46,295 nt of DNA from Lachnospiraceae bacterium. GTDB lineage: Bacteria; Bacillota; Clostridia; Lachnospirales; Lachnospiraceae. Positions 8,737 to 17,678 of the stretch are shown here, one piece after another; position 1 is the stretch's first letter, and each line of letters begins with the position of its first letter. The translations under genes were made by a program, and so were the position numbers. A model generated the notes under the pieces. It did not search any database. It saw nothing but the letters and a program-made list of their open reading frames with translations, and was not told the origin of the DNA. Location of the stretch: NCBI GenBank assembly GCA_024698555.1, contig JAILRI010000235.1:1-46295 (forward strand), read 5' to 3'.

Positions 8737-9576
8737 ATGAAACAATTTCGCAAAATGACCTACCCCTATGTGGTATGGATATCTGTCATGATCGTAATGC
8801 CGATGCTCCTGATAGTGTTTTACGCATTTACGAAGCAGGGCAATTCGGTAACGCAGTTCTCATTTACCCTGGAGAATTTCAAGCGCTTCATTACCGATAA
8901 GGTATTTCTGGAAGTACTGGGACGCTCCTTAAGAGTAGCCCTGACCACCACAGTGCTTTGTGTGCTGTTAGGCTACCCCGCCGCGTACTATATAGCCAGA
9001 TGCAGCGAGGGGCTCAAGATGAGGTGGGTACTGATCATCACATTTCCGACCTGGATCAACATGCTGGTGCGTACATACGCATGGATCGGGATCCTGCAGG
9101 ATGACGGCGTGATCAACCATTTCCTCGGATTTTTCGGTATAGGTCCGGCCACCATGCTTTATACCGAATTTGCGGTAGTACTTGGTATGGTTTATAATTT
9201 TATACCCTTCATGATACTGCAGATCTATACGTCGTTGACCAAGATGGATCACTCTCTTATAGAGGCTGCGCAGGATCTGGGAGCGGACAGCTTCAAGTGT
9301 TTTACCAAGATCACCCTTCCGCTGTCCATACCCGGAGTCATCAGCGGCATCACGCTGGTGTTCCTGCCTGCTGTATCGTCCTTCTGTATCCCCAAGATGC
9401 TGGGGGGTGGGCAGTATGTGCTGGTCGGCAATCTGATCGAATCGCAGTTTCTGACATCCGGCGACTGGAATTTCGGAAGCGCGATCTCCCTTATAATGGC
9501 CATTATCATCATGATATCCATGTATATCACGAAGAAGGTCGATACGACTGAGGTGGCGGAAAGGAGCGCGACATGA
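8737..9576 (+). CDS. potB: Spermidine/putrescine ABC transporter permease PotB
   Basis: A 279-residue inner-membrane permease with about six transmembrane segments and the binding-protein-dependent EAA loop (EAAQDLGADSFKCFTKITLPLS near residues 175-195), which docks onto PotA. The short N-terminal cytosolic stretch and the SFCIPKMLGGG motif are typical of PotB. The 3' end overlaps potC in ATGA, pointing to coupled translation of the two permeases. Confidence 0.93.
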   Translation: MKQFRKMTYPYVVWISVMIVMPMLLIVFYAFTKQGNSVTQFSFTLENFKRFITDKVFLEVLGRSLRVALTTTVLCVLLGYPAAYYIARCSEGLKMRWVLIITFPTWINMLVRTYAWIGILQDDGVINHFLGFFGIGPATMLYTEFAVVLGMVYNFIPFMILQIYTSLTKMDHSLIEAAQDLGADSFKCFTKITLPLSIPGVISGITLVFLPAVSSFCIPKMLGGGQYVLVGNLIESQFLTSGDWNFGSAISLIMAIIIMISMYITKKVDTTEVAERSAT

Positions 9577-10379
9577 GAAAGAAAAAACGCATAGGCTCCA
9601 CTGCTCTGATGATGCTGCTGGTACTGTTTTTCTACGCTCCGATACTGTATACGGTCATATTTTCATTCAATGACAGCAGGTCTCTTACCAGATTTGCGGG
9701 CTTCTCGCTTCAGTGGTACTCAAAGATGCTGGGTGACCGTACCATGATGGAAGCAGTATTTTACACGATACTTACGGCTGTGCTCGCGACTTTGATCTCT
9801 ACAGTGGTCGGAACTGTCGCCGCCATAGGTCTGTCAAAATCTCACAAGATCATGAAGAACATCGTGAGCCAGATCAATGATCTGCCCATCATGAATCCGG
9901 AGATAGTTACCGCGATCGGTCTGCTCATGCTGTACAGCGCGGTCCATGTCAGAAAAGGTTTCCTGACCATGCTGCTCGCACATATCATGTTCTGTACGCC
10001 GTATGTGATCTTAAGCATCATGCCGAAGCTGAGGACTCTCGATCCGAATCTGGCTGACGCGGCGATGGATCTGGGCGCAACGCCGTTTCAGGCGCTGGTA
10101 AAGGTCATAGTACCCCAGGTCAGACCCGGTATCATCAGCGGCGCGCTGATAGCGTTCACCATGAGTTTTGACGATTTCGTTATCTCGTATTTCGTGACTG
10201 GTAACGGAGTATCCAATATTTCCATCATAGTCTATACCATGTCGAAGCGTATCAATCCGTCGATAAACGCGCTGTCGTCCCTGATCATCGTGATAATTTC
10301 GGTATTTTTGCTTTTGAGCAATATAATACCCGCTGTGGCACAGCGGAAAGATAAGAAAGATACAACAGGAGGAAAGTAA
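9573..10379 (+). CDS. potC: Spermidine/putrescine ABC transporter permease PotC
   Basis: A 268-residue permease, partner of PotB. It has an N-terminal membrane segment, the PotC motif FSFNDSRSLTRFAGFSLQWY in the first outer loop, and an EAA loop (DAAMDLGATPFQALVKVIVPQ near 160-180). SFDDFVISYFVTG in the later part is also typical. It overlaps potB by four bases and is followed one base later by potD. Confidence 0.93.
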   Translation: MRKKKRIGSTALMMLLVLFFYAPILYTVIFSFNDSRSLTRFAGFSLQWYSKMLGDRTMMEAVFYTILTAVLATLISTVVGTVAAIGLSKSHKIMKNIVSQINDLPIMNPEIVTAIGLLMLYSAVHVRKGFLTMLLAHIMFCTPYVILSIMPKLRTLDPNLADAAMDLGATPFQALVKVIVPQVRPGIISGALIAFTMSFDDFVISYFVTGNGVSNISIIVYTMSKRINPSINALSSLIIVIISVFLLLSNIIPAVAQRKDKKDTTGGK

Positions 10380-10380
10380 A

Positions 10381-11433
10381 TTGAAAAAAGCAGGAAGGAT
10401 CGTATCTATTGTTTTGATTTTGGCAGTGTGCTTCGCGTTCACTGCGTGCTCGCAGCAGAAGAAGCTCAAGCTCTTCATTCCCGGCGAGTATATGTCGGAC
10501 AATTTTGTTTCGGACTTTGAGAAAGAGTTCGGTGTAAAGGTGATCGTGGAATATTTTGATTCCAACGAGATGATGTATACCAAGCTGGCCGCAGGCGATT
10601 CCTATGATGTGCTGGTTCCCTCGGACTATATGATCGAGCGCCTTTTGAAGGAGAAGCTGCTGCAGAAGATAGACAGAACAAAGATCACGAATTTTTCGAA
10701 CCTGTCGGACCAGGTCTTAGGACTTGACTATGACCCCGCCAATGAGTACTCGATACCTTATTTCTGGGGAACCGTGGGTATTGTATACAACCATGATCAT
10801 GTAGATAAAGCGGATCTGGAAGCGAAGGGCTATGATATCTTAAAGGATACCCGGTACTCAGGCAAGATCTATATGTACGATTCCGAAAGAGACAGCTTCA
10901 TGCTTGCATTCAAGCAGTTGGGATATTCGTGCAATACCGACAATGAGGATGAAATCAATGCCGCGTATGAGTGGCTGGTTGAGCTCAACAAAACGATGGC
11001 TCCGATCTATGTGACTGATGATGTCATCGACGGCATGATCAACGGTACCAAGGATATGGCCATAGTCTACAGCGGCGACGCGGTTACCATCCTTTCCGAA
11101 AATGAGGATATGAGCTACTTTACACCTGATTGCGGCACCAACGTATGGTGTGATGCTTTTGTCATTCCTGCCAATGCGGAAAACGCCGATCTGGCACATG
11201 AATTTATCAACTATGCTATAAGATATCAGGTTTGCAAGGACAATACCCTTGCGGTGGGTTATGCTTCTCCCAATGCCCAGGTACTTGAGGAAATGACCGC
11301 CGAGGATGGCGAGTACGCGGATAATGAGGCATACCTGCCGAGAAACAATCCGAAGGATGAAATTTTCCATGACAATGAGAACCTGCGCAAGAAGCTGTCG
11401 GAGCTGTGGATCAAGGTAAAGGCGGCTAACTGA
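10381..11433 (+). CDS. potD: Polyamine-binding lipoprotein PotD
   Basis: A 350-residue extracellular substrate-binding protein. The signal peptide ends in a lipobox with the acylated cysteine at about residue 23 (AFTAC), so it is membrane-anchored. PotD-like motifs follow: LFIPGEYMSDN, YDVLVPSDYMIERL, YSIPYFWGTVGIVYN and MAIVYSGDA. The start is a TTG at 10381 with a good ribosome site (AGGAGGAAA) at the end of potC. It delivers spermidine or putrescine to PotBC. The stop overlaps the next gene by one base. Confidence 0.92.
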   Translation: MKKAGRIVSIVLILAVCFAFTACSQQKKLKLFIPGEYMSDNFVSDFEKEFGVKVIVEYFDSNEMMYTKLAAGDSYDVLVPSDYMIERLLKEKLLQKIDRTKITNFSNLSDQVLGLDYDPANEYSIPYFWGTVGIVYNHDHVDKADLEAKGYDILKDTRYSGKIYMYDSERDSFMLAFKQLGYSCNTDNEDEINAAYEWLVELNKTMAPIYVTDDVIDGMINGTKDMAIVYSGDAVTILSENEDMSYFTPDCGTNVWCDAFVIPANAENADLAHEFINYAIRYQVCKDNTLAVGYASPNAQVLEEMTAEDGEYADNEAYLPRNNPKDEIFHDNENLRKKLSELWIKVKAAN

Positions 11434-12083
11434 TGGGCGCGGCCGAAACCAGGGAGAAGATCCTCAAAATTACCACCGACCTGATCTTGGAACGCGGCGG
11501 CGACTTAAACGCGGTGACCATCCGCAAGATAGCCGCAAGGGCGAAGATAGGCGTAGGACTGGTAAACCACTATTTTGAATCAAAGGAGCAACTGGTCTGC
11601 CAGTGTATTGATTCTGTGTTCAGGGAACTTTTTGAGATGCTGACCGGAACTGCTGACGGGGAATCCATCCTCGCCAGCGGTGACGAGATCACGAGGGATG
11701 AGGCGACTACCAATGCCGCGAAAGCGGTCATGAGCTTCCTGATCAGTCACGAGGCGATCGCAAGGGCTGCTCTGCTTCGTGACGCAGAGAATCCCTCCGG
11801 TCAGGATTATACCTCAAAGCTTGTGGATGCTTTCGCGTATGCGATGGCAGACCATAAGAAGATCGAGGAGGTCCGCAGCAATCCCCGGATGAACGAGCGC
11901 ATGAAAAACCAGTTCATAGAGCATTTTGTCAATGAGCAGAGGATCAAATCCTTTATGATCATTTCCTCTGTCAAGGAAGCATTTATAAGGCGTGAAAGCG
12001 TGAAAGAGACTCTGTCCGCGGATCTGACCGATGAGGAAGCCCGGGATGAGTTCATGGAATCGCTGATGGAGCAGCTGCTCTGA
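11433..12083 (+). CDS. TetR-family transcriptional regulator
   Basis: A 216-residue regulator with an N-terminal TetR helix-turn-helix (about residues 8-55: TIRKIAARAKIGVGLVNHYF, then ESKEQL) and a helical ligand domain. The ATG overlaps the potD stop (TGATG), so it belongs to the polyamine operon and may be its local regulator; no operator was identified. It differs from the XRE/Cupin PuuR-type regulators often tied to pot genes. Confidence 0.88.
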   Translation: MGAAETREKILKITTDLILERGGDLNAVTIRKIAARAKIGVGLVNHYFESKEQLVCQCIDSVFRELFEMLTGTADGESILASGDEITRDEATTNAAKAVMSFLISHEAIARAALLRDAENPSGQDYTSKLVDAFAYAMADHKKIEEVRSNPRMNERMKNQFIEHFVNEQRIKSFMIISSVKEAFIRRESVKETLSADLTDEEARDEFMESLMEQLL

Positions 12084-12110
12084 ATACACGTCTTTTTACG
12101 GAGGTGGAAG

Positions 12111-13352
12111 ATGAGTTACACCCTTTCACATTTGGCCTTTTTCTTTATTATTTATTCGACTATAGGCTGGTGCGGCGAGGTAATGCTCGCAACCTATAAT
12201 CAGCGCAAATTCGTAAACCGGGGATTCTTAAACGGCCCGGTCTGTCCTATTTACGGAGTGGGCGGCAATGTCGTCATTTTATGTCTGACTCCTTTCATGG
12301 AAAGCCTGCCGGCTCTGTTCTTCGGCTCCATGCTGCTGACGACCGTGCTGGAACTGGTGGTGGGCTGGACGCTCGAAAAATATTTTCATCAGAAATGGTG
12401 GGATTATGATAAGGAAGTGCTGAATTTCAAAGGCTATATCTGCATAAGATTTTCTATCATATGGGGAGTTGCCTGTACGCTGGTGATGAAGGTACTGCAT
12501 CCCGCGGTCATGAAGCTGTATGAGAAGATCCCTGCCGAGGCGCTGCCGCCTCTTTACGCGGCGTATTATTCCATATTCGCGGTAGACCTCATCATCACAG
12601 TGGCCGATCTGGCCAAGATCAGAGCCATAGTGGTTGCGACCAACGATCTCGATCATATCCTGAACAAGGTTTCCGAGATGGTGGGAAAGGGGCTTTCCGA
12701 CGGAACCTTAAAAACTCTCGAGTCCTATGACAGGCAGAAAGAGCGGTTTGAGGCCCAGATCGAAAAGATGGGACTGCCTGATGTGATAGAAGCCGGAAAG
12801 AATAAACTGGCAGCAGGCAAAGACAAACTGATGGCGGGGCTGGAAAACCTCACTTCTCCAAAGGGCGAACCCGGAGCAGCCGAATTCGGACATATACATA
12901 GCTGGAACTGGATAGTTGGTGAAAAAGTAAAGCGCATGGCAGGATGGAAAGGGTTTATCGCGCTACGGGACGGTTTTTCTAAGGACAGGACTGAGGAGCT
13001 TCATGACGAAGCACTCCGCGAGGAGGCTCTGGAGCGCTGCCTGGATGAGCTTGCGGATGAAGGCGCGCCGCTGTCCAAGGGCGAGGGCTTTGAAACCGAA
13101 AAAGGCCGCATGGCTGCCTTTAAGGCCAAATGCGAAGAGATCTATGACAGGACTCTGGGCAGGCTCACGCGGCGGTTTGGTAAGGACTACGAGGAGGGTC
13201 AGCCCAGGCTTTCCTTTGTACAGAGACGTATGGCAAAGGCATATCCCAACCTCAATATCGATGTCGCAGGCAATCTGAACCGGCGCTTCAAGCGTCTCAG
13301 GGATTGGGCGGCACGTGTTAAGAATCTGTTTGACAGGGATGACGCGGCATGA
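12111..13352 (+). CDS. CmpB-family membrane protein (putative ABC transporter type IV)
   Basis: A 413-residue protein. The first 180 residues contain about five hydrophobic segments with the CmpB family motifs: STIGWCGEV, NRGFLNGPVCPIYG, WWDYDKEVLNFKGYICIRFS and WGVACTLV. From about residue 190 it becomes a long, charged, mostly helical cytosolic region. The family is called a putative ABC transporter permease, but its function is not established. A ribosome site (GGAGGTGG) precedes the ATG. It is the last gene of the run starting with thrH. Confidence 0.82.
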   Translation: MSYTLSHLAFFFIIYSTIGWCGEVMLATYNQRKFVNRGFLNGPVCPIYGVGGNVVILCLTPFMESLPALFFGSMLLTTVLELVVGWTLEKYFHQKWWDYDKEVLNFKGYICIRFSIIWGVACTLVMKVLHPAVMKLYEKIPAEALPPLYAAYYSIFAVDLIITVADLAKIRAIVVATNDLDHILNKVSEMVGKGLSDGTLKTLESYDRQKERFEAQIEKMGLPDVIEAGKNKLAAGKDKLMAGLENLTSPKGEPGAAEFGHIHSWNWIVGEKVKRMAGWKGFIALRDGFSKDRTEELHDEALREEALERCLDELADEGAPLSKGEGFETEKGRMAAFKAKCEEIYDRTLGRLTRRFGKDYEEGQPRLSFVQRRMAKAYPNLNIDVAGNLNRRFKRLRDWAARVKNLFDRDDAA

Positions 13353-13356
13353 GGTA

Positions 13357-13453
13357 AAACAGTTTTCACGGCTGTTTATGCGAGCCCGGATAGCCACTGA
13401 CGCGGCACGGGACACCTCCTTTTGCGGATTTCCCGCGCACCGCCTCGCATAAA
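13357..13453 (+). other. Structured leader or terminator between cmpB-like gene and alpha-galactosidase
   Basis: A 6-bp hairpin (13357-13362 with 13372-13377) could act as a weak terminator. It overlaps a larger fold: a perfect 10-bp stem (13375-13384 with 13444-13453) enclosing two inner stems, 13402-13405 with 13440-13443 and 13408-13412 with 13431-13435. The first small hairpin and the large stem compete for 13375-13377. The region ends 21 bases before the chosen galactosidase start, so it would lie in that gene's leader. It matches no riboswitch class I recognise. Confidence 0.45.
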
Positions 13454-13474
13454 GCGCCGGGCATGGAGATTAAT

Positions 13475-15781
13475 ATGAATATTGAATTCTTTGAGCAGGA
13501 ACGTATTTTTAAACTGGATACACCCAACACTACTTATATGCTGCAGATAGCGGATACAGAGGGGTTTCCGGTACATCTGTACTACGGACGCAGACTGAGA
13601 GATCATATTCTTGACGATCCGGCAAGGCTTAAGCTTCATCCTTTCATGCCTTCCAAAAATGAAAGGGAACGCTGTTCTTTTCTTGACTGTACCCCGTTTG
13701 AATACCCGAATCATGGGCTGGGCGACTACCGCGATGACGCGTTCAGCGTGATAAATCCCGATGGGCATACGGCTACTTCGCTTTCTTACAGTACACACAG
13801 GATTTACGACGGTAAGCCCGCAATTCCGGGGCTTCCGGCTACATTTGAGGGGAATGCCGTACAAAAGGGTGATACTGCGGTCTGTGCGGTAACGAATATC
13901 ACAGAAACCGGTTCAGATAGTACCGATTCACAGGAACGAGGCTGCAAAACGCTTGAGATCCTTTGTCTGGATGAGGCTAACGGTCTGGAAATCACGCTTT
14001 ATTACAGTGTTTTTGATGATAATGACGCGATCGTCCGCAGTGTAAAATTTAAAAATACAGGAAAATACAACAATATAAAGCTTACGAAAGCACTTTCTAC
14101 GTGCGTAGAATTATACGGGGCGGAATACGACACGATCTTTCTCCACGGCTCCTGGGCCAGAGAACGGTGGATGGACCGTCAGCCGCTGGGATACGGAAAA
14201 CATTCGGTTTCTTCGTGCCGCGGCGAGTCCAGCCATCAGGAGCATCCTTTTATCGCGGTATGCGAAAGAGGCGCGGATGAAGATCACGGTCATGTTTACG
14301 GCTTCAATTTCGTATATTCCGGCAATTTTATCGCACAGGCGGAGCGTTCCCAGTTCGATCAGGTCAGAGTGCTGATGGGGATCGATCCTGTAGATTTTAG
14401 CTGGAATCTGCGAGCGGGTGAGGAATTCCATACGCCTGAGGTCATCAGCGTGTTCTCGGCGGAAGGGATTGGTACCATGACACGGAATTTCCACGATCTG
14501 TACCGGAATCATCTCATACGCAGCAGATATCTGCACAGGAAGAGGCCGATACTGATCAATAACTGGGAAGCCACATATTTTGACTTTGATACCGACAAGC
14601 TCATTGCCATCGCGAAGCAGGCTAAGGAATACGGCATAGAGATGCTGGTCATGGATGACGGATGGTTCGGGCACAGAAACGATGATAACAGCTCCTTAGG
14701 CGACTGGTATGTCAATGAAAACAAGCTTAAAGGCGGTTTGAAGCACCTGGTCGATGAGGTGAATGCGATAGGGCTTAAGTTCGGCATCTGGATGGAGCCG
14801 GAGATGATCAGCCCCGATTCGGATCTGTTCAGGGAACACCCGGACTGGGCTATACAGATTCCGGGGCGGAAACCTACCCTGAGCCGCGCCCAGCTGGTAC
14901 TTGATCTTTCGCGTAAGGAGATCAGGGATTATGTATTTTCACAGGTGGAAAAGGTCCTTAAAAGCGCTCATATCGAGTATCTGAAATGGGATATGAACAG
15001 ACAGCTCACAGATCTGGGCAGCTCCGGGCTCGATAAAGATTCGCAGGGCGAACTGTTCCACAGATATGTGCTGGGAGTGTATGAACTGCAGGAAAGGCTG
15101 GTCAGCGAATTTCCCGACCTGCTTCTGGAGAACTGTTCCGGAGGCGGCGCGAGATTTGATCCCGGCATGCTGTATTACAGCCCGCAGATCTGGACTTCTG
15201 ACGATACCGACGCGATAGAAAGACTTGCGATACAGCAGGGTACAGCGCTTATTTATCCGCTTTCCACCATGGGGGCGCATGTGAGCGACTGTCCGAATCA
15301 CGCGGTTGGAAGGGTCACGCCGTTTGAGACCAGAGGTTATGTGGCGTTGGCCGGCACCTTTGGTTACGAACTGGATGTGACGAAGATCCCGAAGGCCGAT
15401 CAGGAGATGATACCGAAGCAGGTGGCGATGTACCATAAGTATAACGACCTGGTGCGGGAGGGTGATTATCTGCGTGTGGCATCATATCAGGAGAACCATG
15501 AATGGGACTGCTGGGAAGTGGTCTCAAAGGATAAATCGGAGGCTCTGGTCACATTGGTACAGGTACTCAACCACGCGAATATGAAACCCCGTGTGGTAAA
15601 GCTCAAAGGACTCGATCCCGACAAGACTTATTCTTTGCGGTATTTTGATATCGGGACAGGTAATGAAACCGATGAGGAGCTGGTACTGGGCGGCGATGTC
15701 CTTATGTATGCCGGTATAAACATGACCGGCGCCTATAACGGTGATTTCAGGTCGAGGCTGCTGCATCTTAAAGAGATATAA
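13475..15781 (+). CDS. Alpha-galactosidase, glycoside hydrolase family 36
   Basis: A 768-residue cytosolic GH36 alpha-galactosidase with no signal peptide, so it likely acts on imported raffinose- or melibiose-type oligosaccharides. The nucleophile is D506 in YLKWDMNR and the acid/base D576 in WTSDDTDAIERL. The 70-residue spacing between them fits characterised GH36 enzymes. The substrate-site motifs MVMDDGWFG and ENCSGGGARFD are present. The ATG at 13475 is preferred over the in-frame ATG at 13463 because GGAG (13465-13468) sits six bases upstream. No sugar transporter is encoded beside it; the next genes are an ABC exporter. Confidence 0.93.
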   Translation: MNIEFFEQERIFKLDTPNTTYMLQIADTEGFPVHLYYGRRLRDHILDDPARLKLHPFMPSKNERERCSFLDCTPFEYPNHGLGDYRDDAFSVINPDGHTATSLSYSTHRIYDGKPAIPGLPATFEGNAVQKGDTAVCAVTNITETGSDSTDSQERGCKTLEILCLDEANGLEITLYYSVFDDNDAIVRSVKFKNTGKYNNIKLTKALSTCVELYGAEYDTIFLHGSWARERWMDRQPLGYGKHSVSSCRGESSHQEHPFIAVCERGADEDHGHVYGFNFVYSGNFIAQAERSQFDQVRVLMGIDPVDFSWNLRAGEEFHTPEVISVFSAEGIGTMTRNFHDLYRNHLIRSRYLHRKRPILINNWEATYFDFDTDKLIAIAKQAKEYGIEMLVMDDGWFGHRNDDNSSLGDWYVNENKLKGGLKHLVDEVNAIGLKFGIWMEPEMISPDSDLFREHPDWAIQIPGRKPTLSRAQLVLDLSRKEIRDYVFSQVEKVLKSAHIEYLKWDMNRQLTDLGSSGLDKDSQGELFHRYVLGVYELQERLVSEFPDLLLENCSGGGARFDPGMLYYSPQIWTSDDTDAIERLAIQQGTALIYPLSTMGAHVSDCPNHAVGRVTPFETRGYVALAGTFGYELDVTKIPKADQEMIPKQVAMYHKYNDLVREGDYLRVASYQENHEWDCWEVVSKDKSEALVTLVQVLNHANMKPRVVKLKGLDPDKTYSLRYFDIGTGNETDEELVLGGDVLMYAGINMTGAYNGDFRSRLLHLKEI

Positions 15782-15806
15782 AATTTTTATGGAGGTATAC
15801 ACAGAG

Positions 15807-17678
15807 TTGATCAAGAGACTTCTTTCCTATGTCAAGGAATACAAGGGCGCATCTCTGGCGACGCCCTGCTTTATGGTCATTGAGGTCATCATGGAAATGA
15901 TCGTTCCGCTGATGATGGCATCCCTTGTGGATAACGGTATCGACAAGGGAGATATGAACCATATTTTGAAAATAGGCGGTTTCATGGTCATTGCTGCCGT
16001 CATCAGTCTGTTCGCGGGTATTTTGGGCGGTAAATACGCCTCAAAAGCCTCTACCGGATTTGCGAAGAATCTTCGTAAGGGAATGTTTGACCGTATACAG
16101 ACCTTCTCATTCGCGAACATTGACAAATTCAGTACTGCCGGTCTGGTGACCCGTCTTACCACTGATGTGTCCAATGTTCAGAATGCTTTTCAGATGGTTC
16201 TGAGAATGTGCATGAGAGCGCCGGCTACCCTGATCATCGCCATGGTCATGTCATTTTCGATCAATGTAAAGATTTCACTGATCTTCTTAGTGGCGATCCT
16301 GTTCCTTGCCTGCGTTCTGGCATTTATCATCTCTCACGCGACCAAAGCCTTTGAGCAGGCATTTCCCAAGTATGACGATCTTAATTCGAGCGTACAGGAA
16401 AATGTGTCGGCGATCCGTGTAGTAAAGGCTTATGTCCGCGAGGATCATGAGATTTCCAAGTTCAAAAAGGCCAGCAACAATATATACAAGATATTTACAC
16501 ATGCGGAAAACATCACGACCTTCACTGGACCGGTCATGAACCTTACTGTTTACACCTGTATCATGCTGATAAGCTGGATAGGCGCCAAGATGATCGTAAA
16601 CAGCCATCAGACCGAGCTTACCACAGGTAATCTGATCAGCCTTCTGTCATATAATATGGCCATTCTGATGAACCTGATGATGCTTTCCATGATATTCATC
16701 ATGATGTCCATGAGCATGGCAAGCTTCAAGCGTATCAATGAAGTGCTGACAGAGGTTCCGGACATAAAGAACCCGGAGCATCCTGTCTGGGAGGTGGCCG
16801 ACGGCTGCATCGAATTCGATCATGTGAATTTCAGATATAAGAAGGACGGCAATGAAAATGTCCTTTCCGACATCAATTTAAAAATCAAAGCAGGAGAGAC
16901 CATAGGCATCATCGGAAGCACGGGCAGCGCGAAATCCACCCTTGTAAACCTTATCAGCCGTCTGTATGACGTTAACGACGGTTCGGTAAAGGTAGGCGGC
17001 AGGGATGTCCGCGAGTACGATATAGAAGCGCTGCGTGATGAAGTAAGCGTGGTGCTGCAGAAAAATGTGCTCTTCTCGGGAACGATCATGGACAACCTTC
17101 GCTGGGGTCTGCGTAAGAAGCGCATGAAGGACGAAAACGGCAATATGGTCATAGTCCGTGATTTCGCGGGAGACGGACCGACAGCGGTTATGGGCAGTGA
17201 ACCCGAAGAAACCGAAGAAGAAAGAAAAGCATTTGAAGAAGAATGCAAGCGGGCATGCAGACTCGCCTGCGCTGACGAGTTTATAGATAAGATGCCCGAC
17301 GGATACAATACGCGTATCGAGCAGGGCGGAACCAATGTTTCCGGCGGACAGAAACAGCGTCTGTGTATCGCGAGGGCTCTGATGAAGAAGCCCAAGATCC
17401 TGATACTCGATGACAGCACCAGCGCCGTCGATACATCGACTGACGCGAAGATCCGCAGGGCTTTTGCCGAGGAGATCCCCGGAACCACCAAGCTGATCAT
17501 AGCGCAGCGTATCGCCAGCGTAAAGGATGCCGACCGTATCATAGTAATGGAAGACGGCAAGGTCAACGGCTTCGGCACTCATGAGGAATTGCTGGCAGGA
17601 AACGCTATCTACCGTGATGTTTATGAATCCCAGACCGGTGGAAGCGGTGATTTCGATGAAGCGGGAGGTGATCGATAA
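15807..17678 (+). CDS. Heterodimeric ABC exporter subunit with degenerate ATP site
   Basis: A half-transporter of about 623 residues: six transmembrane segments, then an ATPase domain. The Walker A is GSTGSAKST (370-378), with Ala before the lysine. The signature VSGGQKQR is canonical. The Walker B is followed by Asp instead of the catalytic Glu (LDDSTSAVD, D536), and the switch His is Gln (AQR, Q567). This is the degenerate half of a TM287/288-type heterodimer. An insert of about 35 acidic residues sits between the Q-loop and the signature. The TTG at 15807 has GGAGG 11 bases upstream; an ATG at 15789 is an alternative. The stop overlaps the partner's start. Confidence 0.9.
   Translation: MIKRLLSYVKEYKGASLATPCFMVIEVIMEMIVPLMMASLVDNGIDKGDMNHILKIGGFMVIAAVISLFAGILGGKYASKASTGFAKNLRKGMFDRIQTFSFANIDKFSTAGLVTRLTTDVSNVQNAFQMVLRMCMRAPATLIIAMVMSFSINVKISLIFLVAILFLACVLAFIISHATKAFEQAFPKYDDLNSSVQENVSAIRVVKAYVREDHEISKFKKASNNIYKIFTHAENITTFTGPVMNLTVYTCIMLISWIGAKMIVNSHQTELTTGNLISLLSYNMAILMNLMMLSMIFIMMSMSMASFKRINEVLTEVPDIKNPEHPVWEVADGCIEFDHVNFRYKKDGNENVLSDINLKIKAGETIGIIGSTGSAKSTLVNLISRLYDVNDGSVKVGGRDVREYDIEALRDEVSVVLQKNVLFSGTIMDNLRWGLRKKRMKDENGNMVIVRDFAGDGPTAVMGSEPEETEEERKAFEEECKRACRLACADEFIDKMPDGYNTRIEQGGTNVSGGQKQRLCIARALMKKPKILILDDSTSAVDTSTDAKIRRAFAEEIPGTTKLIIAQRIASVKDADRIIVMEDGKVNGFGTHEELLAGNAIYRDVYESQTGGSGDFDEAGGDR

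Noticed and set aside
16914-17507. Non-canonical ATP-site residues read as a dead exporter gene
   Set aside because: The partner encoded next has intact motifs; one degenerate site is normal in heterodimeric exporters.
16820-17582. Two minus-strand frames of over 230 codons
   Set aside because: Both are antisense to the ATPase domain of the exporter subunit; only the plus strand has the Walker and signature motifs.
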